DNA of 64,000 nt, from assembly GCA_028671895.1 (NCBI GenBank), contig CM053813.1, positions 9,114,001 to 9,178,000 of the forward strand, given 5' to 3'. Below, piece after piece: positions 34,162 through 46,120 of this stretch (position 1 is its first letter; the number at the start of each line of letters is the position of its first letter). The notes beneath the pieces were generated by a model that searched no databases, was not told the DNA's origin, and saw nothing but the letters and a program-made list of their open reading frames with translations. The stretch comes from Oenanthe sinensis. Its lineage: Eukaryota; Streptophyta; Magnoliopsida; Apiales; Apiaceae. The position numbers and the translations under genes were made by a program.

Positions 34162-34931
34162 TTGGTTAGTAATCTATAACTGCAATTTGAAGCTGATAAA
34201 TTCACTGGTTAATTAATTTCAATACATTTAAGACTTGTGAATTTATTTACCAAATTATTTTCTAGTTATTAAGATTAAATATTAGATAAATACCTTATGC
34301 ACGCCTGCTAATTTTATTAATCTGGTATTTATTTGATTTTGATCTTAGAAAATATTTAAGTGCTTGTATTTAATTGATAAATTCTTGGCACTTATATATT
34401 TAAATATTATTTGAAATTAATTTAAATTAAAAGGATGAATATTTATATTTATTCTCATATTTAAAATAAAAGTAAAATAATAAGAATCATAATTTATTAA
34501 TTTTGATAATTTTAACAACTAATGTTATTATTATTATTAATAAATATTTTGTGAGCTTTAATAATTATGGTCCTTATTATTGTTACTATTTTAAAGGCCA
34601 TAATTGTTAATATTAAAAATATAACATAAATTATAAATATTTATAATCATAACAATTTATTATTATTATTATAAGTTATTAATAATTTGTGATATATTTG
34701 TATTTGTGGATAATTTCTTTATTTCTAATTTTGTACGAATTATTCACATAGATATAAATATTTTTTGTAACAAATTTTGTGAAACAACAAAATTCACTAA
34801 GTGATTTTGTCACGTCAGAAGTTTTGTTGCGCTCATACAGTGGTTACACTATACAGGTGCAACAACGCACTTAAACAAATATTTTGTTACGATAAGCCAT
34901 TTTGTGGCGCTAACACATTGTACACACTATG
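34162..34931 (+). other. 3' tail of element D
   Basis: AT-rich untranslated sequence without a gene (34162-34750). At 34817-34866 it contains a stem-loop of the B/D LTR type (TTGTTGC ... GCAACAA) and a further TTTTGTGGCGC word. This suggests the last 170 bases are a remnant of LTR-like sequence. No PPT or LTR start is visible. Element E's LTR begins at 34932. Confidence 0.5.
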
Positions 34932-36530
34932 TGTTAGTATTGGTGTCCTAGAGACAATACTTTTAATGTTTTATTGAAAACAATTAAGGATTATGTTTTA
35001 TGTGATTATTTAATTATTATTTATTATGTTTTTATTTACTGCGTTATAAATTGAAAGGATAATAAATGTCCTTGGAATATTAACACGTAATATATATCTT
35101 TAAGTATGTGACTTAAAAATGAGATTATATGAATAGTATTTTATTCCTAAAATTCCCTAGTCAAGTATTATTATTTAAGGACAATAATAATGCAATAAGA
35201 CTAGTATGTTTGTTGACGGATGACCACATCTCATTGGTCATAGATATGGTGATACTAAAGTCAAGAACATAAGTGTATGTATCAATACATGACACTGGAA
35301 AGACCCGCCGTGAGATTCTACATGTTAATAAGTGTCATAAGAAATCTCACTATGATAATGATGTAATGATCCTCTGACTTGAAATCGTTATATTTCTATA
35401 AGAGAATTAATATACTTTGATTACACTCAAAGTTACCTTTAACCGGGTAATGATAAAGGTGTACATTGGGTATGCTATGAATCATATGAGGAATATGAAT
35501 GATAGATATAAGATTTAACCCTTCAATTCTAGGAGTGATATTATTGGCCTCTTGATTGAGTGAGACTATGAAATGCATGGCCATGCTCAAATATTGATTT
35601 GTTTAAATAGTCTACTCATTGATCAAGGAAACCGAGATTAAACGTTGAAGAGGATGACACTATACATGCCTCGAGTTTGATCTATAATATAAGGTTAAAG
35701 GGATTATATTACATGGAACATTATTCACGAAAGGTTTAATTGAATCACCAATTTTTATTGTTACTTGGGTAGCAATGATGTATTACTAGATGCCGCTCAT
35801 TGTTTATAATTTTATTATTAGATAATAAAATTATTGCCAACGTAATAATAATGGGATTCAATTAAACCTTTCGTGAATAATGTTCCATGTAATATAATCC
35901 TTCAATGAGACTTGATTATCGTTTATTCGAATTTAATTATTGAATTAATTAAGTGGGACTTGATTAATTATATTAGAATTCGGATTTAATAAGTATTATT
36001 ATTATTCGAATTTAATTATTGAATTAATTAAGTGGGACTTGATTAATTATATTAGAATTCAGATTTAATAATAATAATAACCCAAAGTCATAATGGGTTT
36101 TGGAAACCACATGGATTAGGGTTAGGCCCAAAATCTCTCTCTTCCCTATATATACATAATGATGTATAGTATTAGGGTTTAATCATAAAATTTCGTTTTT
36201 AGAAAAAAACCCTAGCTGCTCAACATCAAGAGAGGCTAGAGAAATAGAGAGAGAGAGGCAAGAGGCAAACAATTCGGCTAGTACCGACTCCGGTGATTGT
36301 AGGACGATCGGGCGTTCATGTGGACTTCTTTAGAGAGCAAATCTTTGCAACAAAGGACTGTTGTGATTCATCTTTCTGGACCTCCATTAAACAGCATACG
36401 AAAGCTTTGTTAAGGTACAGACTTCTTCACCATAATCATCCAACATTATACATGGATCCTGCGATTGGGTTTCATTTTTTTTATTATTTTTACGTTAATT
36501 CCGCTGCGTTTTCATGCTCGAAACCCTTCA
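34932..36530 (+). repeat. 5' LTR of element E
   Basis: Homologous to 42624-44140 but rearranged in the middle. It contains a perfect 46-bp inverted repeat (35701-35746 with 35855-35900) that the 3' LTR lacks, and a 69-bp direct duplication (35923-35991 and 36002-36070). A shared hairpin with 13-base arms (ATAATTTTATTAT, loop TAG) lies between the 46-bp arms. CCCTATATATACAT near 36146 is a TATA candidate. The plus-strand open frame 36293-36562 spans the LTR end and is not a gene. Confidence 0.9.
35701..35900. repeat. Perfect 46-bp inverted repeat in the E 5' LTR
   Basis: 35701-35746 and 35855-35900 are exact reverse complements with a 108-base spacer. Only the left arm exists in the 3' LTR (about 43394-43439), so the right arm was added after or during synthesis of this copy. 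Confidence 0.95.
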
Positions 36531-36531
36531 A

Positions 36532-36543
36532 TGGTATCAGAGC
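36532..36543 (+). other. Primer-binding site of element E
   Basis: TGGTATCAGAGC, one base after the LTR end. Confidence 0.92.
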
Positions 36544-37971
36544 TACGTGTATAATGGGATGATTTGGTTATGTGTTTAACAGTTTTTCGATGTATGTAAA
36601 TATATATATATGATATGCCATGACTATATATTGATATATATGTTTTATATGATTTTGAATATATGATATTCATGTGTTGTATAATCATGGGATGATTGTG
36701 TGTATTGCTGTATATATATGATACATGTTTGTTCTTGTTATGGATTTCGTATTCGATACGAATTCTGAAACGGCTTCGGTAGATTTTCTGAAATCTGTGT
36801 CTAGTGTCCGATTTTCGCAAACGATATGTGTTTTCTGACTGTAATCGTATCACTGACCAATACTGAAATAGTCAGCTTCGCGTATGTAGGCCGTTTGACG
36901 ACGTTACAGGCACCGAAACGGTGATTTATCATTTTCTGAAATTTATTTGATTTTCTGAAATTTCGAAATTTATTATATATGATTATATGATATGTTTATA
37001 TAATCTGAGATATATTACATGTGTTATGTGATAACATGGTGGATGGTTATGGCCTAAAGACCCATAGGATAATGGTTTTGTTTTATGGTTTTGGTTTCTA
37101 AATGCGACTTGCATGTCGTTTATTCATTGTAATTGTTAATCTCGAATGTAACTCGAGTTCTTCTTGTAATTTCATTAGAATAGATTTATTTATTATTCAA
37201 TGTAATTGTTCAATGGAGACTTGGAAGCAAGGAAGCTAGGAGGCAATCTAGATGATGGAGCAATGAAGAAGATAAAGACATGTAATAGTGTAGTATTTGA
37301 AACCACCATAGATTGACCTTGATAGTTCCATTAGCTTAGAAATATCACATAGGATGGGGTCATAACCAAACACGTTTAATTTATGCACAATACATATATG
37401 TATATGAATGCATGTGTAGATATGTATGTGTTGGAATGATGTATGTATTAGATACGACACCCATGCCATGTCTGCTTAAGAAAGATAAAATCTGTAACGA
37501 TTCAAGATTTTAAAATTAATAAACGACCATGAGATTCTTGTGTTTATGAAATATGGATTTTTAAAACACAGAATTAAATATTGATTTTTGATATCTATAA
37601 CTGGGATTTTCTGACAAAAACGGATATGCGTATTCGTAAGGCTGATAGGTTTTAAGTGTGACCACTGGTATCCTCCATCTACCTGGGAAATGAACAATTT
37701 AAGATGTTAATTTGAAATATTTGGTTCAAGGAAAAATTGAGGATCTCTTTATGATGTGATCATGATCGTTATAAATTTTCTAAACCCCTTAACAAAATAT
37801 TAAGTTTTACTCAGATGCTTTCCAATGAATGAACACTCATCGAATCCTAGATCGATTAGGGGAATGACTGTCAGTGGCAGGGGACTCCTATCTATCGTGG
37901 TGAGATGCGACGAATATAAACGGTTATATTCGGCCGTTGTATCATTGGGTCTAACTTAACTGAGTCGTCAT
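36544..37971 (+). other. Leader of element E
   Basis: Untranslated sequence with many TATATATG runs between 36595 and 36730. No gene is visible. Short minus-strand open frames at 36512-36853, 37248-37469 and 37476-37697 are low-complexity and unconvincing. A 15-base phrase, AAACGGTTATATTCG/A, occurs near 37917 and again at about 38627. Confidence 0.5.
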
Positions 37972-37976
37972 AATAA

Positions 37977-38612
37977 TGTTAGTAATTGTGCTCTAGAGAC
38001 AATACTTTTTATATTGTAAGGAAAATATTTATTATTAAGGATTATGTTTTATTGATTATTATTTTTTTATTATGTTTTATTTACTGCGTAATAAATTGAT
38101 AATTAATTACATAAATAGAATAAATGAATTACTTAAACTAATTCCAAAATTAATAATTAATTAATTAAGTGAGACTTAATTAAATAATTTAGAATTTTGG
38201 ATTAGTATTAATTATAATTGGATTATAATTAGAAAACTTATTCCTCTCTCTATATAATCTCTTTATGGGCTGATTTAATAAGATAGAGATTTTACAAAAA
38301 CCCTAGCCGCTCTGAGAGAGGAGGAAGATAGAGAGAGAAGAAGTTTTCGGGTGCTAGTACACATCAATCCTTCATGAAAAGTGTTCGTGTGGATACCGTA
38401 GAGCGTAGATCGCAAGAGCGGGATACGTGGTGATTAAACAAGCTTTGGACCTCCATTAATCTTCCATTAATGAACTGTTAAAGCTTCTAAAGGTATTTAT
38501 TCTTTATCTCCGAATTAAATCTTTTGTTTTCGCATGGATCCTGCGGAGGGTTTCGCTATTTTGATTTATTTTTCGCGTTTATTCCGCTGCGTTTGTGTCA
38601 CGAAACCCTTCA
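37977..38612 (+). repeat. Solo LTR related to the E family, with target duplication
   Basis: It starts TGTTAGTAATTGTGCTC and ends CGAAACCCTTCA. It resembles the E LTR at both ends but is only 636 bases long. AATAA flanks it on both sides (37972-37976 and 38613-38617). No PBS follows and no PPT precedes. This is the mark of LTR-LTR recombination after an insertion into E's leader. Confidence 0.9.
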
Positions 38613-38995
38613 AATAAGGTGAAAATAAACGGTTATATTCAATCATTATGAACTTAGAAGCATAGAGTTTGGTTAAAAGTCTATTAGATAGATAAGATCA
38701 ATCGTTGTTCACCAAACTATCCAAGAATTATATATGATATAATTGACAACTGTTATCTACCTAAATAATCATTTTTTAAGGACTTCCAGTGGTTGACTTA
38801 GGACATGACGAAATATGGATCTTGGCTCACTAGAAAGAATTATGGGATATACTTTCCAAATTAATAGTAAGGGCTATTAATTTGATAAAAATAGTGGGAG
38901 ATATATTATGAATATATCATAATCATTTGAACATAATAAATAACTCAGACAATCTAATGTTTATTTTATGCATTTTAAACATTGTAGATATTTAA

Positions 38996-41900
38996 ATGGC
39001 AAACAATACAAATACTTTCTCCGTACGAGCAACCCTTGAGAAGGACAAGATGACAGTAACTAACTTCCTGGATTGGTATAGGAATTTGAGGATTGTCCTC
39101 AAGCAAGAGCGTAAGCTCCATGTCATTGAAATTCCTTCACCTGCTCCTCCTGTTGAGAATGCAACTCGCGTTCAGCAAAATGCTTATCAGAATCATATTG
39201 ATGATGTGAATGATATTGCATGTCTCATGCTGGCAACCATGAGTGTTGAGCTTCAAAAACAACATGAGCATATGGATGCTTATGAGATGATTGAACACCT
39301 TCAAAGAATGTTTGAGGGACAAGCTCGTCAAGAAAGGTTCGACACGAGCAAAACATTGTATGGTTGCAAATAGGGAGACCGTGAACTTGTTCAACCACAT
39401 GTTCTGAAGATGATAGGTTATATTGAGTATATTGATAATTTGGGTTTCCCGATTATTTTGGAAGCTCAGATTGACTTAATCTTACAATCTTTGAACCGCA
39501 ACTATACTCATTTTGTTATGAACTACAATATGAATGAGATAGACAAAACACCCACTGAATTGTTGGCCATGTTACGAACTGCTGAAACCAATATGAAAAG
39601 TCTGAACCTGCTGCCATGTTGATGGTAGATAACAAAGGTAAGGCTAATAGGAAAGACAAATGGAAAGGAAAGAAGAAGATTGGATCTGCTTCTGGTTCCA
39701 AGCCAAAGGCTAATCCCAAACAGGCTTTAAAGCCTAAGGGTGTTGTTGCAAAGGGTGATTGTCACTACTATGGTAAACCAGGTCATTGGAAGAGAAACTG
39801 TCATGCTTATTTGAAGGATCTGAAGAAGAAGAAGGCCGGTCAACCTTCTGATTCATGTATTTATGTTATAGAGGTCAATTTGTCAACTTCTACATCATGG
39901 GTATTGGATACTAGATGTGGTTCTCACATTTGTATAAATGTACATGAACTACAAAGGAGTAGGACTTTGGCTAAAGGAGAGGTCGACCTACGAGTTGGCA
40001 ATGGAGCAATGGTTGCTATTTTAGCTGTAGGAACTTATTATTTATCATTGCCCACTAGGCTGATTTTAGAACTTGAGAACTGTTTTTACGTGCCTGCAAT
40101 TTCCAGAAACATTATTTCGGTTTCTTGTTTAGACAAGAAAGGTTTTGCATTTTTAATTCAGAACAATAGTTGTTCCTTTTCTTTGAATAATGTTACCTAT
40201 GAGGTTGCACGTTTATTTACCAGTTTATATGTTCTTGATTTAGACACTCCTATCTATAATGTGAATAACAAACGTCTTAAAATAAATGACTCAAATTAAA
40301 CATACCTCTGGCACTGTCGTTTAGGCCATATAAATGAGAAACGCATTTCCAAGTTACATAAGGATGAATACTTGGATAAGTTTGACTTTGAATCATACGA
40401 AGCATGCGAACCTTGTCTCATTGGAAAAATGACTAAATCTCCTTTTACTGGACAAGGTGAAAGGGCCATTGAACGATTAGAACTTATACATAGTGATGTA
40501 TGTGGTCCTATGCGTACTATGACAAGAGGTGGCTTTTACTACTTTATCACGTTTACTGATAATTTCAGTAGATATGTGTATCTTATGAAGAACAAATCTG
40601 ATTCTTTTGAAAAGTTCAAAGAAACAAAGCTGAAGTAGAAAAGCAAACTAGCGGAAGTATTAAGACTCTACGATCTGATCGTGGAGGTGAATACTTAAGC
40701 CATGAATTTAAGAGTTTATTAAAAGAGTGTGGTATTGTATCACAACTCACTCCTCCCGGAACACCACAATGGAATGGAGTTTCTGAAAGGAGGAATCGTA
40801 CTTTGTTGGACATGGTACGATCGATGATGAGTTATGCAGATCTTTCAATTAGTTTCTGGGGCTACGCCCTGGAGACGGCTGCTTATACACTTAACCGAGT
40901 TCCTACTAAAACGGTTCAGAAGACTCCATATGAGATACGGACTAAGAAACATCATAGCATGTCATTTATGAAAATATGGGGATGTGAAGCGTTTGTGAAA
41001 CGTTTAACTTCTGACAAGCTAGGACCTAAATCAGACAAATATAATTTTGTGGGATACCCAATTGAAACAAAGGGTTATTCATTCTATAATCCTTCCGAGA
41101 ACAAAGTGTTTGTTGCTCGAACTACAGTTTTTCTTGAAAAAGAAATACTTTCGAAGAAAAATAGTGGGAGGATAATAGATCTCGATGAAGTTCGAGGCCC
41201 ACAAGATAACATTGAACCAATGGAGGAACTTGAGCAGGATGTACAAGACCACAACACTGCTCAAGAAACACAGGTTATTCGTAGGTCTAGTAGGATTCAC
41301 CATGAGCCTGAGAGATATTATGGATTTCTCTTAACTCAAGATGGTGATGTGATGCTTATCGACGAAGATGAGCCTCTCACCTACTAAGATGCTATGAACA
41401 CTCCAGAATCCAAGAGATGGTTGAATGCCATAAAATCTGAGATGGAATCCATGTATACTAATCAAGTATGGACTTTGGTTAATCTACCTAAAGGGGTAAA
41501 ACCTATAGGGTGCAAGTGGGTTTTCAAGAAGAAGACCGACATGGATGGTAATGTACAGACCTATAAGGCACGATTGGTGGTAAAAGGTTTCAAGCAAATT
41601 CATGGTATTGACTATGATGAGACTTTTCACTAGTGGCTATGGTCAAGTCCATCAGGATTTTGCTTGCTATAGCTTCTTACTATGATTATGAAATCTGGCA
41701 GATGGATGTCAAAACCGCTTTCTTAAATGGGAGCCTTGAAGAAGATATGGATGTGTATATGACACAGCCTGAAGGTTTTGTTGATCCAAAGAATGCTGTA
41801 AAGGTATGTAAGTTGCGTCGATCCATTTATGGATTGAAACAAGCCTCAAGGAGATGGAACATTCGTTTTGATGAAACTGTCAAAGAGTTTGGGTTTATTC

Positions 41901-42608
41901 AAAATGAAGATGAACCATGTGTTTAAAAGAAGGTAAATGGGAGCAATGTGGCATTCCTATAATTATATGTTGATGATATATTAAGAATAGGGAATGACAT
42001 TCCTTCTTTACAGGCTTTTAAGACTTGGTTGAGTAAGAATTTCTCAATGAAAGACTTAGGCGAAGCGACCTATATTTTAGGTATCAAGATCTATAGAGAT
42101 AGATCAAGAAGAATGATCGGCCTAAGTCAGAGTAGATACTAGTCTAATCCAGGTGAAGGTCACTGGACATCAGTCAAGAATATTCTTAAGTACTTGAAGA
42201 GGACTAAAGATTAATTCTTGGTATATGGAGGAGAAGATAAGCTGGTAGTAAAAGGTTACACCGACGCTAGTTTCTAGACAGACAAGGATGATTCGATTTC
42301 TCAGTCTGGATTTGTGTTTGTCTAAATGGAGATGTTTTATACTGGAATGGTTCACAGCTGAGACAATTGTTGATTCTACAATAGAGCCTGAGTATATTGA
42401 TGCTTGCGAAGCAGCCAAGGAGGCTGTTTGGGGATGTACTTAGGAGATATCACCTAATTAATAAGATTAATAATCGAGGGGATATACATATATGTAAAGT
42501 GCATACAAATGATAACATTTCAGATCCACTAACTAAGGCTTTGTCGCAGCAGAAGCACGAAGGTCATACTAGTTCAATGGGTATTAGATACATGAGCGAT
42601 TGGCTCTA
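38996..42608 (+). pseudogene. Broken Gag-Pol of element E
   Basis: Gag starts MANNTNTFSVRATLEKD and has a stop at 39371-39373. The frame continues with a shift near 39600. The knuckle is CHYYGKPGHWKRNC, so the second zinc Cys is lost. The protease site reads LDTRCGSH (Gly to Arg). The integrase zinc region is kept (LWHCRLGHINEKR, CEPCLIGK) with core pieces HSDVCGPM, SDRGGEY (shifted frame) and GVSERRNR. RT pieces lie at 41394-41633 and 41633-41926, and YVDD at 41966-41977. After that a large part of RT/RNase H is deleted (about 42140) and the rest, ending near ISDPLTKALSQQKHEG, has many stops. The copia lineage differs from A/D: Gag is short and Gag-Pol is a single frame. Confidence 0.88.
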
Positions 42609-42623
42609 GTACAAGTGGGAGAT

Positions 42624-44140
42624 TGTTAGTATTGGTGTCCTAGAGACAATACTTTTAATGTTTAATTGAAAACAATTAAGGATTATGTTTTATGTGATTA
42701 TTTAATTATTATTTATTATGTCTTTATTTACTGCGTTATAAATTGAAAGGATAATAAATGTCCTTGGAATATTAACACGTAATATATATCTTTAAGTATG
42801 TGACTTAAAAATGAGATTATATGAATAGTATTTTATTCCTAAAATTCCCTAGTCAAGTATTATTATTTAAGGACAATAATAATGCAATAAGACTAGTATG
42901 TTTGTTGACGGATGACCACATCTCATTGGTCATATGTATGGTGATACTAAAGTCAAGAACATAAGTGCATGTATCAATACATGACACTGAAAAGACCCGC
43001 CGTGAGATTCTACATGTTAATAAGTGTCAGAAGAAATTCTCACTGTGATAATGATATAATGATCCTCTGACTTGAAATCATTATATTTCTATACGAAAAT
43101 TAATATACTTTGATTACACTCAAAGTTACCTTTAACCGGGTAATGTTAAAGGTGGACATTGGGTATGCTATGAATCGTATGAGAAATATGAATGATAGAT
43201 ATAGGATTTAACCCTCCGATTTTAGGAGTGATATTATTGGCCTCTTGATTGAGTGAGACTATGAAATGCATGGTCATGCTTAAATATTGATTTGTTTAAA
43301 TAGTCTACTCATTGATCAAGGAAACCCAAATTAAACGTTGAAAAGGACGACACAATACATGCCTCACATTTGATCTATAATATAAGGTTAAAGGGATTAT
43401 ATTACATGGAACATTATTCACGAAAGGTTTAATTGAATCACCAATTATTATTGTTACTTGGGTAGCAATGATGTATTACTAGATGCCGCTCATTGTTTAT
43501 AATTTTATTATTAGATAATAAAATTATTGTCAACGTAATAATAACCTAAAGGGTCACACACAAAGAACGTCAAAACGGAGGTTTATTTAAATTACGAATT
43601 TAGATATTTTATTATTAGTTCAAATTTAATTATTGAATTAATTAAGTGGAACTTGATTAATTATAATAAAATTCGAATTTAATAATAACCCAAAATCAGA
43701 ATGGTTTTTTTTTGAAACCACATGGATTATGGTTAAGCCCATTATCTCAAGCTCATATAAATATATCATGATGTGTTTTAGAGAGCCTCACTTTTTCAGT
43801 TCATTTTATAAAAATCCTAGCAGCTCTACAACTGAGAGAGGCTAGCAAGTGAGATAGAGAGAAGAGATAAATCAAGGTTGTTCTTGGCTAGTACCATCTC
43901 TGCTGATCGTTAGACGAATCGACGTTCATGTAGATACCGTTAGAGAGTGGTTCTTGAAGAAAGGACTGTTGTGATTCGTTAAGCAAGGACCTCCTATTAA
44001 ACAACAATTCGTCAAGCTTCTAAGGTATATACTTCATTCATCATAATCATTCATACGTTATACATGGATCCTGCGATTGGGTTTCAATTTTTTTATTTCT
44101 TACGTTAATTTCGCTGCATTTACATGCTCGAAACCCAACA
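42624..44140 (+). repeat. 3' LTR of element E
   Basis: It follows AAGTGGGAGAT and runs from TGTTAGTATTGG to CGAAACCCAACA. It lacks the second 46-bp arm and the 69-bp duplication of the 5' LTR but retains the 13-base hairpin. The two LTRs differ at many places, so the copy is old or of mixed origin. Confidence 0.9.
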
Positions 44141-44640
44141 AATTAGGCCTCTCATTATGACCAAATCAGGTTTAACTAATGCAATATTAATTATTCTTTA
44201 GGATTTATTTTCATCCCATATCATTTGACCCCAAACTTCTAGGAAACGAATTACGTTTCGTAGAAGTTATAGTTGTCATTACCAGACTCGGGATTTTATT
44301 CGAGTAATCAATGTCTATCGGCCCTAAACATGGGTATCGTTTTAGCATAAAGTGTGGAGAGACCTACACATTTGCAATGATTTTGGCCTTTGAGGCTATT
44401 TTATGACTTAAGGAGTCACTAGGGAACACTCTATGTCTCTTAGCTCATTTAAATTCGAGTATATCAGGGTTTTCACGCTCGATGTTTGAGTGGTTTCTTA
44501 CGTTCAACCCTGATTTAATGAAATTGTTTGCAATAAACATATATTAAAAAAGTATTTTAAGTTTAACTTACCTTAGATTGGGTTTCATGCTGATTGAACT
44601 CTCGAAGGCCCCCTATTTTTTTCATATTTTTTATTAAAAA
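44141..44640. other. Unassigned sequence right of element E
   Basis: No open frame or known repeat is recognised. It is not the continuation of element D. The 3' flank of E therefore belongs to a different locus or to another repeat, perhaps part of a Tat-lineage gypsy element given the integrase scrap downstream. Confidence 0.35.
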
Positions 44641-44667
44641 AATATTTAGAACGTCTTCATGGGCGTT

Positions 44668-44820
44668 CCTAGTCGCCCGGGAAGGGATCCTAGTCTCCTA
44701 GGAGTATCTTGGTCACCTAGCAAGATCCTGGTTGCCCAGCTCCTGGTCGCCCGGGTCCTTCTTTATTGACCAGTTCCTGGTCACCCGGGAGGGTTCTAGT
44801 CGACCAGTCCTGGTCACCCA
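44668..44820. repeat. GC-rich short tandem motif, about eight copies
   Basis: A 14-base motif, CCTGGTCGCCCGGG with variants, recurs at about 44668, 44689, 44708, 44727, 44742, 44776, 44795 and 44809 with 15-35 base spacing. It is strikingly GC-rich in an AT-rich setting. SmaI-like CCCGGG words occur at 44676, 44750 and 44784. Confidence 0.75.
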
Positions 44821-44899
44821 AGGCCTCGTGGCTTTCTGGTGACATTTCATGACTTTGTCGTTCGGGCGTCGTCAATTTTTGGGGATATTTTGTGATCCT

Positions 44900-45330
44900 G
44901 ATCTCCCGTGTTCTGTTCTACCTTGCATGTTCATTGTCTAGCTTTGCGTTCTTGGTCAACCGTTGCTTTCTTGGTCTACCAATTCCTGACATGCCTTTGT
45001 GTTCTTGGTTTACTAACGCCTAGACTACCAAGTTATTTTGCATTCACGGTCTCTCAACACCTGCTCCACCAAGTTGTTTGTGGAGACAACATGTTTTCGT
45101 TCCTTGTACAGAATCATTTTAGGGTCCTAGTCTCCCTATTCCTCCTCTACCAAGTCATTTAGGGAGTCAACATGCTTTCGTTCCTTCTACGTAATCATTT
45201 ATGATCTTGGTCTTCCAATTCCTACTCTACCGAATTATTTAGGGAGCAAACATCCTTTTATTCCTTGTATGGATTCATTTTGAGATCTTTGTCGAATTAT
45301 TTTAAGCTTTTGGTCAACCAGTTCCTGCCT
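44900..45330. repeat. Degenerate tandem repeat of about 80-100 bp
   Basis: Phrases such as CTCTACCAAGTCATTTAGGG, GTCAACATGCTTTCGTTCC and TTGGTCTTCCAATTCC recur three to four times in the same order. The plus-strand open frame 44908-45162 falls inside this repeat and is not a credible gene. Confidence 0.55.
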
Positions 45331-45479
45331 TACCAAGAAAACGAATCTCCCGATCATAATTTTAAATGTCGTAATAGATATTTCTTGCTTGGATTGACAT
45401 TTTAAATCTTTTTAGGTAATTCCGGGCCCAAAACGGGCTTTTAATTTGGTTTTGGTCCAACACAAATTAACAAATGAAT

Positions 45480-46120
45480 TATGAAACTTTGTAGTATCAA
45501 AGGAAGAAATAACCTCTAAATGTGTGGTGTATTTAGAGATCCTTAAGGCACTGAGTATTGAAGCTAAATTAGTTGCCCCAATTGGGATTGAATGTACATG
45601 GATAGACCTTATAGGAAACTACCTAGAGAAGGGAGAACTCCCTAATGAACCAAATGAGGCTAGAAAACTTGTGACTAGAGTTGATGAATACCCACTAATT
45701 GACAAATTCCTTTATCAAAGATCATATATGATCCCTTATTTATGATGATTGAAGAAGTTCATGGTGGAACATGTGGACAACACCTATGAGGTATGATGTT
45801 GGCATACAAGGTTTTAAGGCAAGTATTCTACTGGCCAAAAATGAAGAAAGATGTATTGGAGTTTATAAAAAATGTGAGAGGTGTCAGAACCATGCATTAT
45901 TTTAGGAGGTATGAAGAATTCTACTACCCTTTGATATTTGGGGGATGAATATTTTAGGTTCATTTCCCGTTAGAGCATGTTAGAGGAAATTCCTTGCAGT
46001 TGTTATCGATTACTTTACAAAGTGGATAGAGGCCAAGCCTCTAGCACATATAACAACTTCGAAGATGACAAATTACCTAGAACATTTTATAAACAATAAG
46101 AGGATACCATAGTTGATGCA
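45480..46120 (+). pseudogene. Tat-lineage gypsy RNase H-integrase remnant
   Basis: The open piece 45524-45745 contains CTWIDLIGNYLEKGELPNE and ARKLVTRVDEYPLIDKFLYQ, the linker between RNase H and integrase in Tat/Ogre-type gypsy elements. Next, in shifted frames, come HGGTCGQHL (first half of the HHCC finger), KVLRQVFYWPKMKKD and VVIDYFTKWIEAKPLA, the start of the catalytic core with its first Asp. The second half of the zinc finger is damaged and the rest of the core is missing. It is a short scrap with no LTR attached. Confidence 0.75.

Larger units (their letters stand above)
27188..34931 (+). mobile_element. Element D: Sirevirus-like copia element, decayed, 3'-truncated
   Basis: 5' LTR, PBS, AT-rich leader, broken Gag and broken Pol are present. 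The 3' LTR is missing or reduced to a scrap at 34760-34931, where element E begins. Gag and Pol are close relatives of element A, while the LTR is a relative of B. Multiple stops and deletions make it non-functional. Confidence 0.85.
34932..44140 (+). mobile_element. Element E: copia retrotransposon, decayed, with two LTRs
   Basis: LTRs at 34932-36530 and 42624-44140 share start TGTTAGTATTGGTGTCC and end (CGAAACCC..CA). A PBS follows the left LTR and a PPT (AAGTGGGAGAT, 42613-42623) precedes the right LTR. Internal coding is broken by many stops. The flanks do not match (CTATG on the left, AATTA on the right), so the element lacks a target duplication. A solo LTR of a related family sits in its leader. 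Confidence 0.88.

Noticed and set aside
36293..36562. Host gene fragment of 89 codons
   Set aside because: It spans the end of the E LTR and the primer site, so it is a chance frame.
38996..39373. A short intact Gag gene in element E
   Set aside because: The frame continues past the TAG at 39371 with clear homology, so this is a truncated pseudogene, not a small gene.
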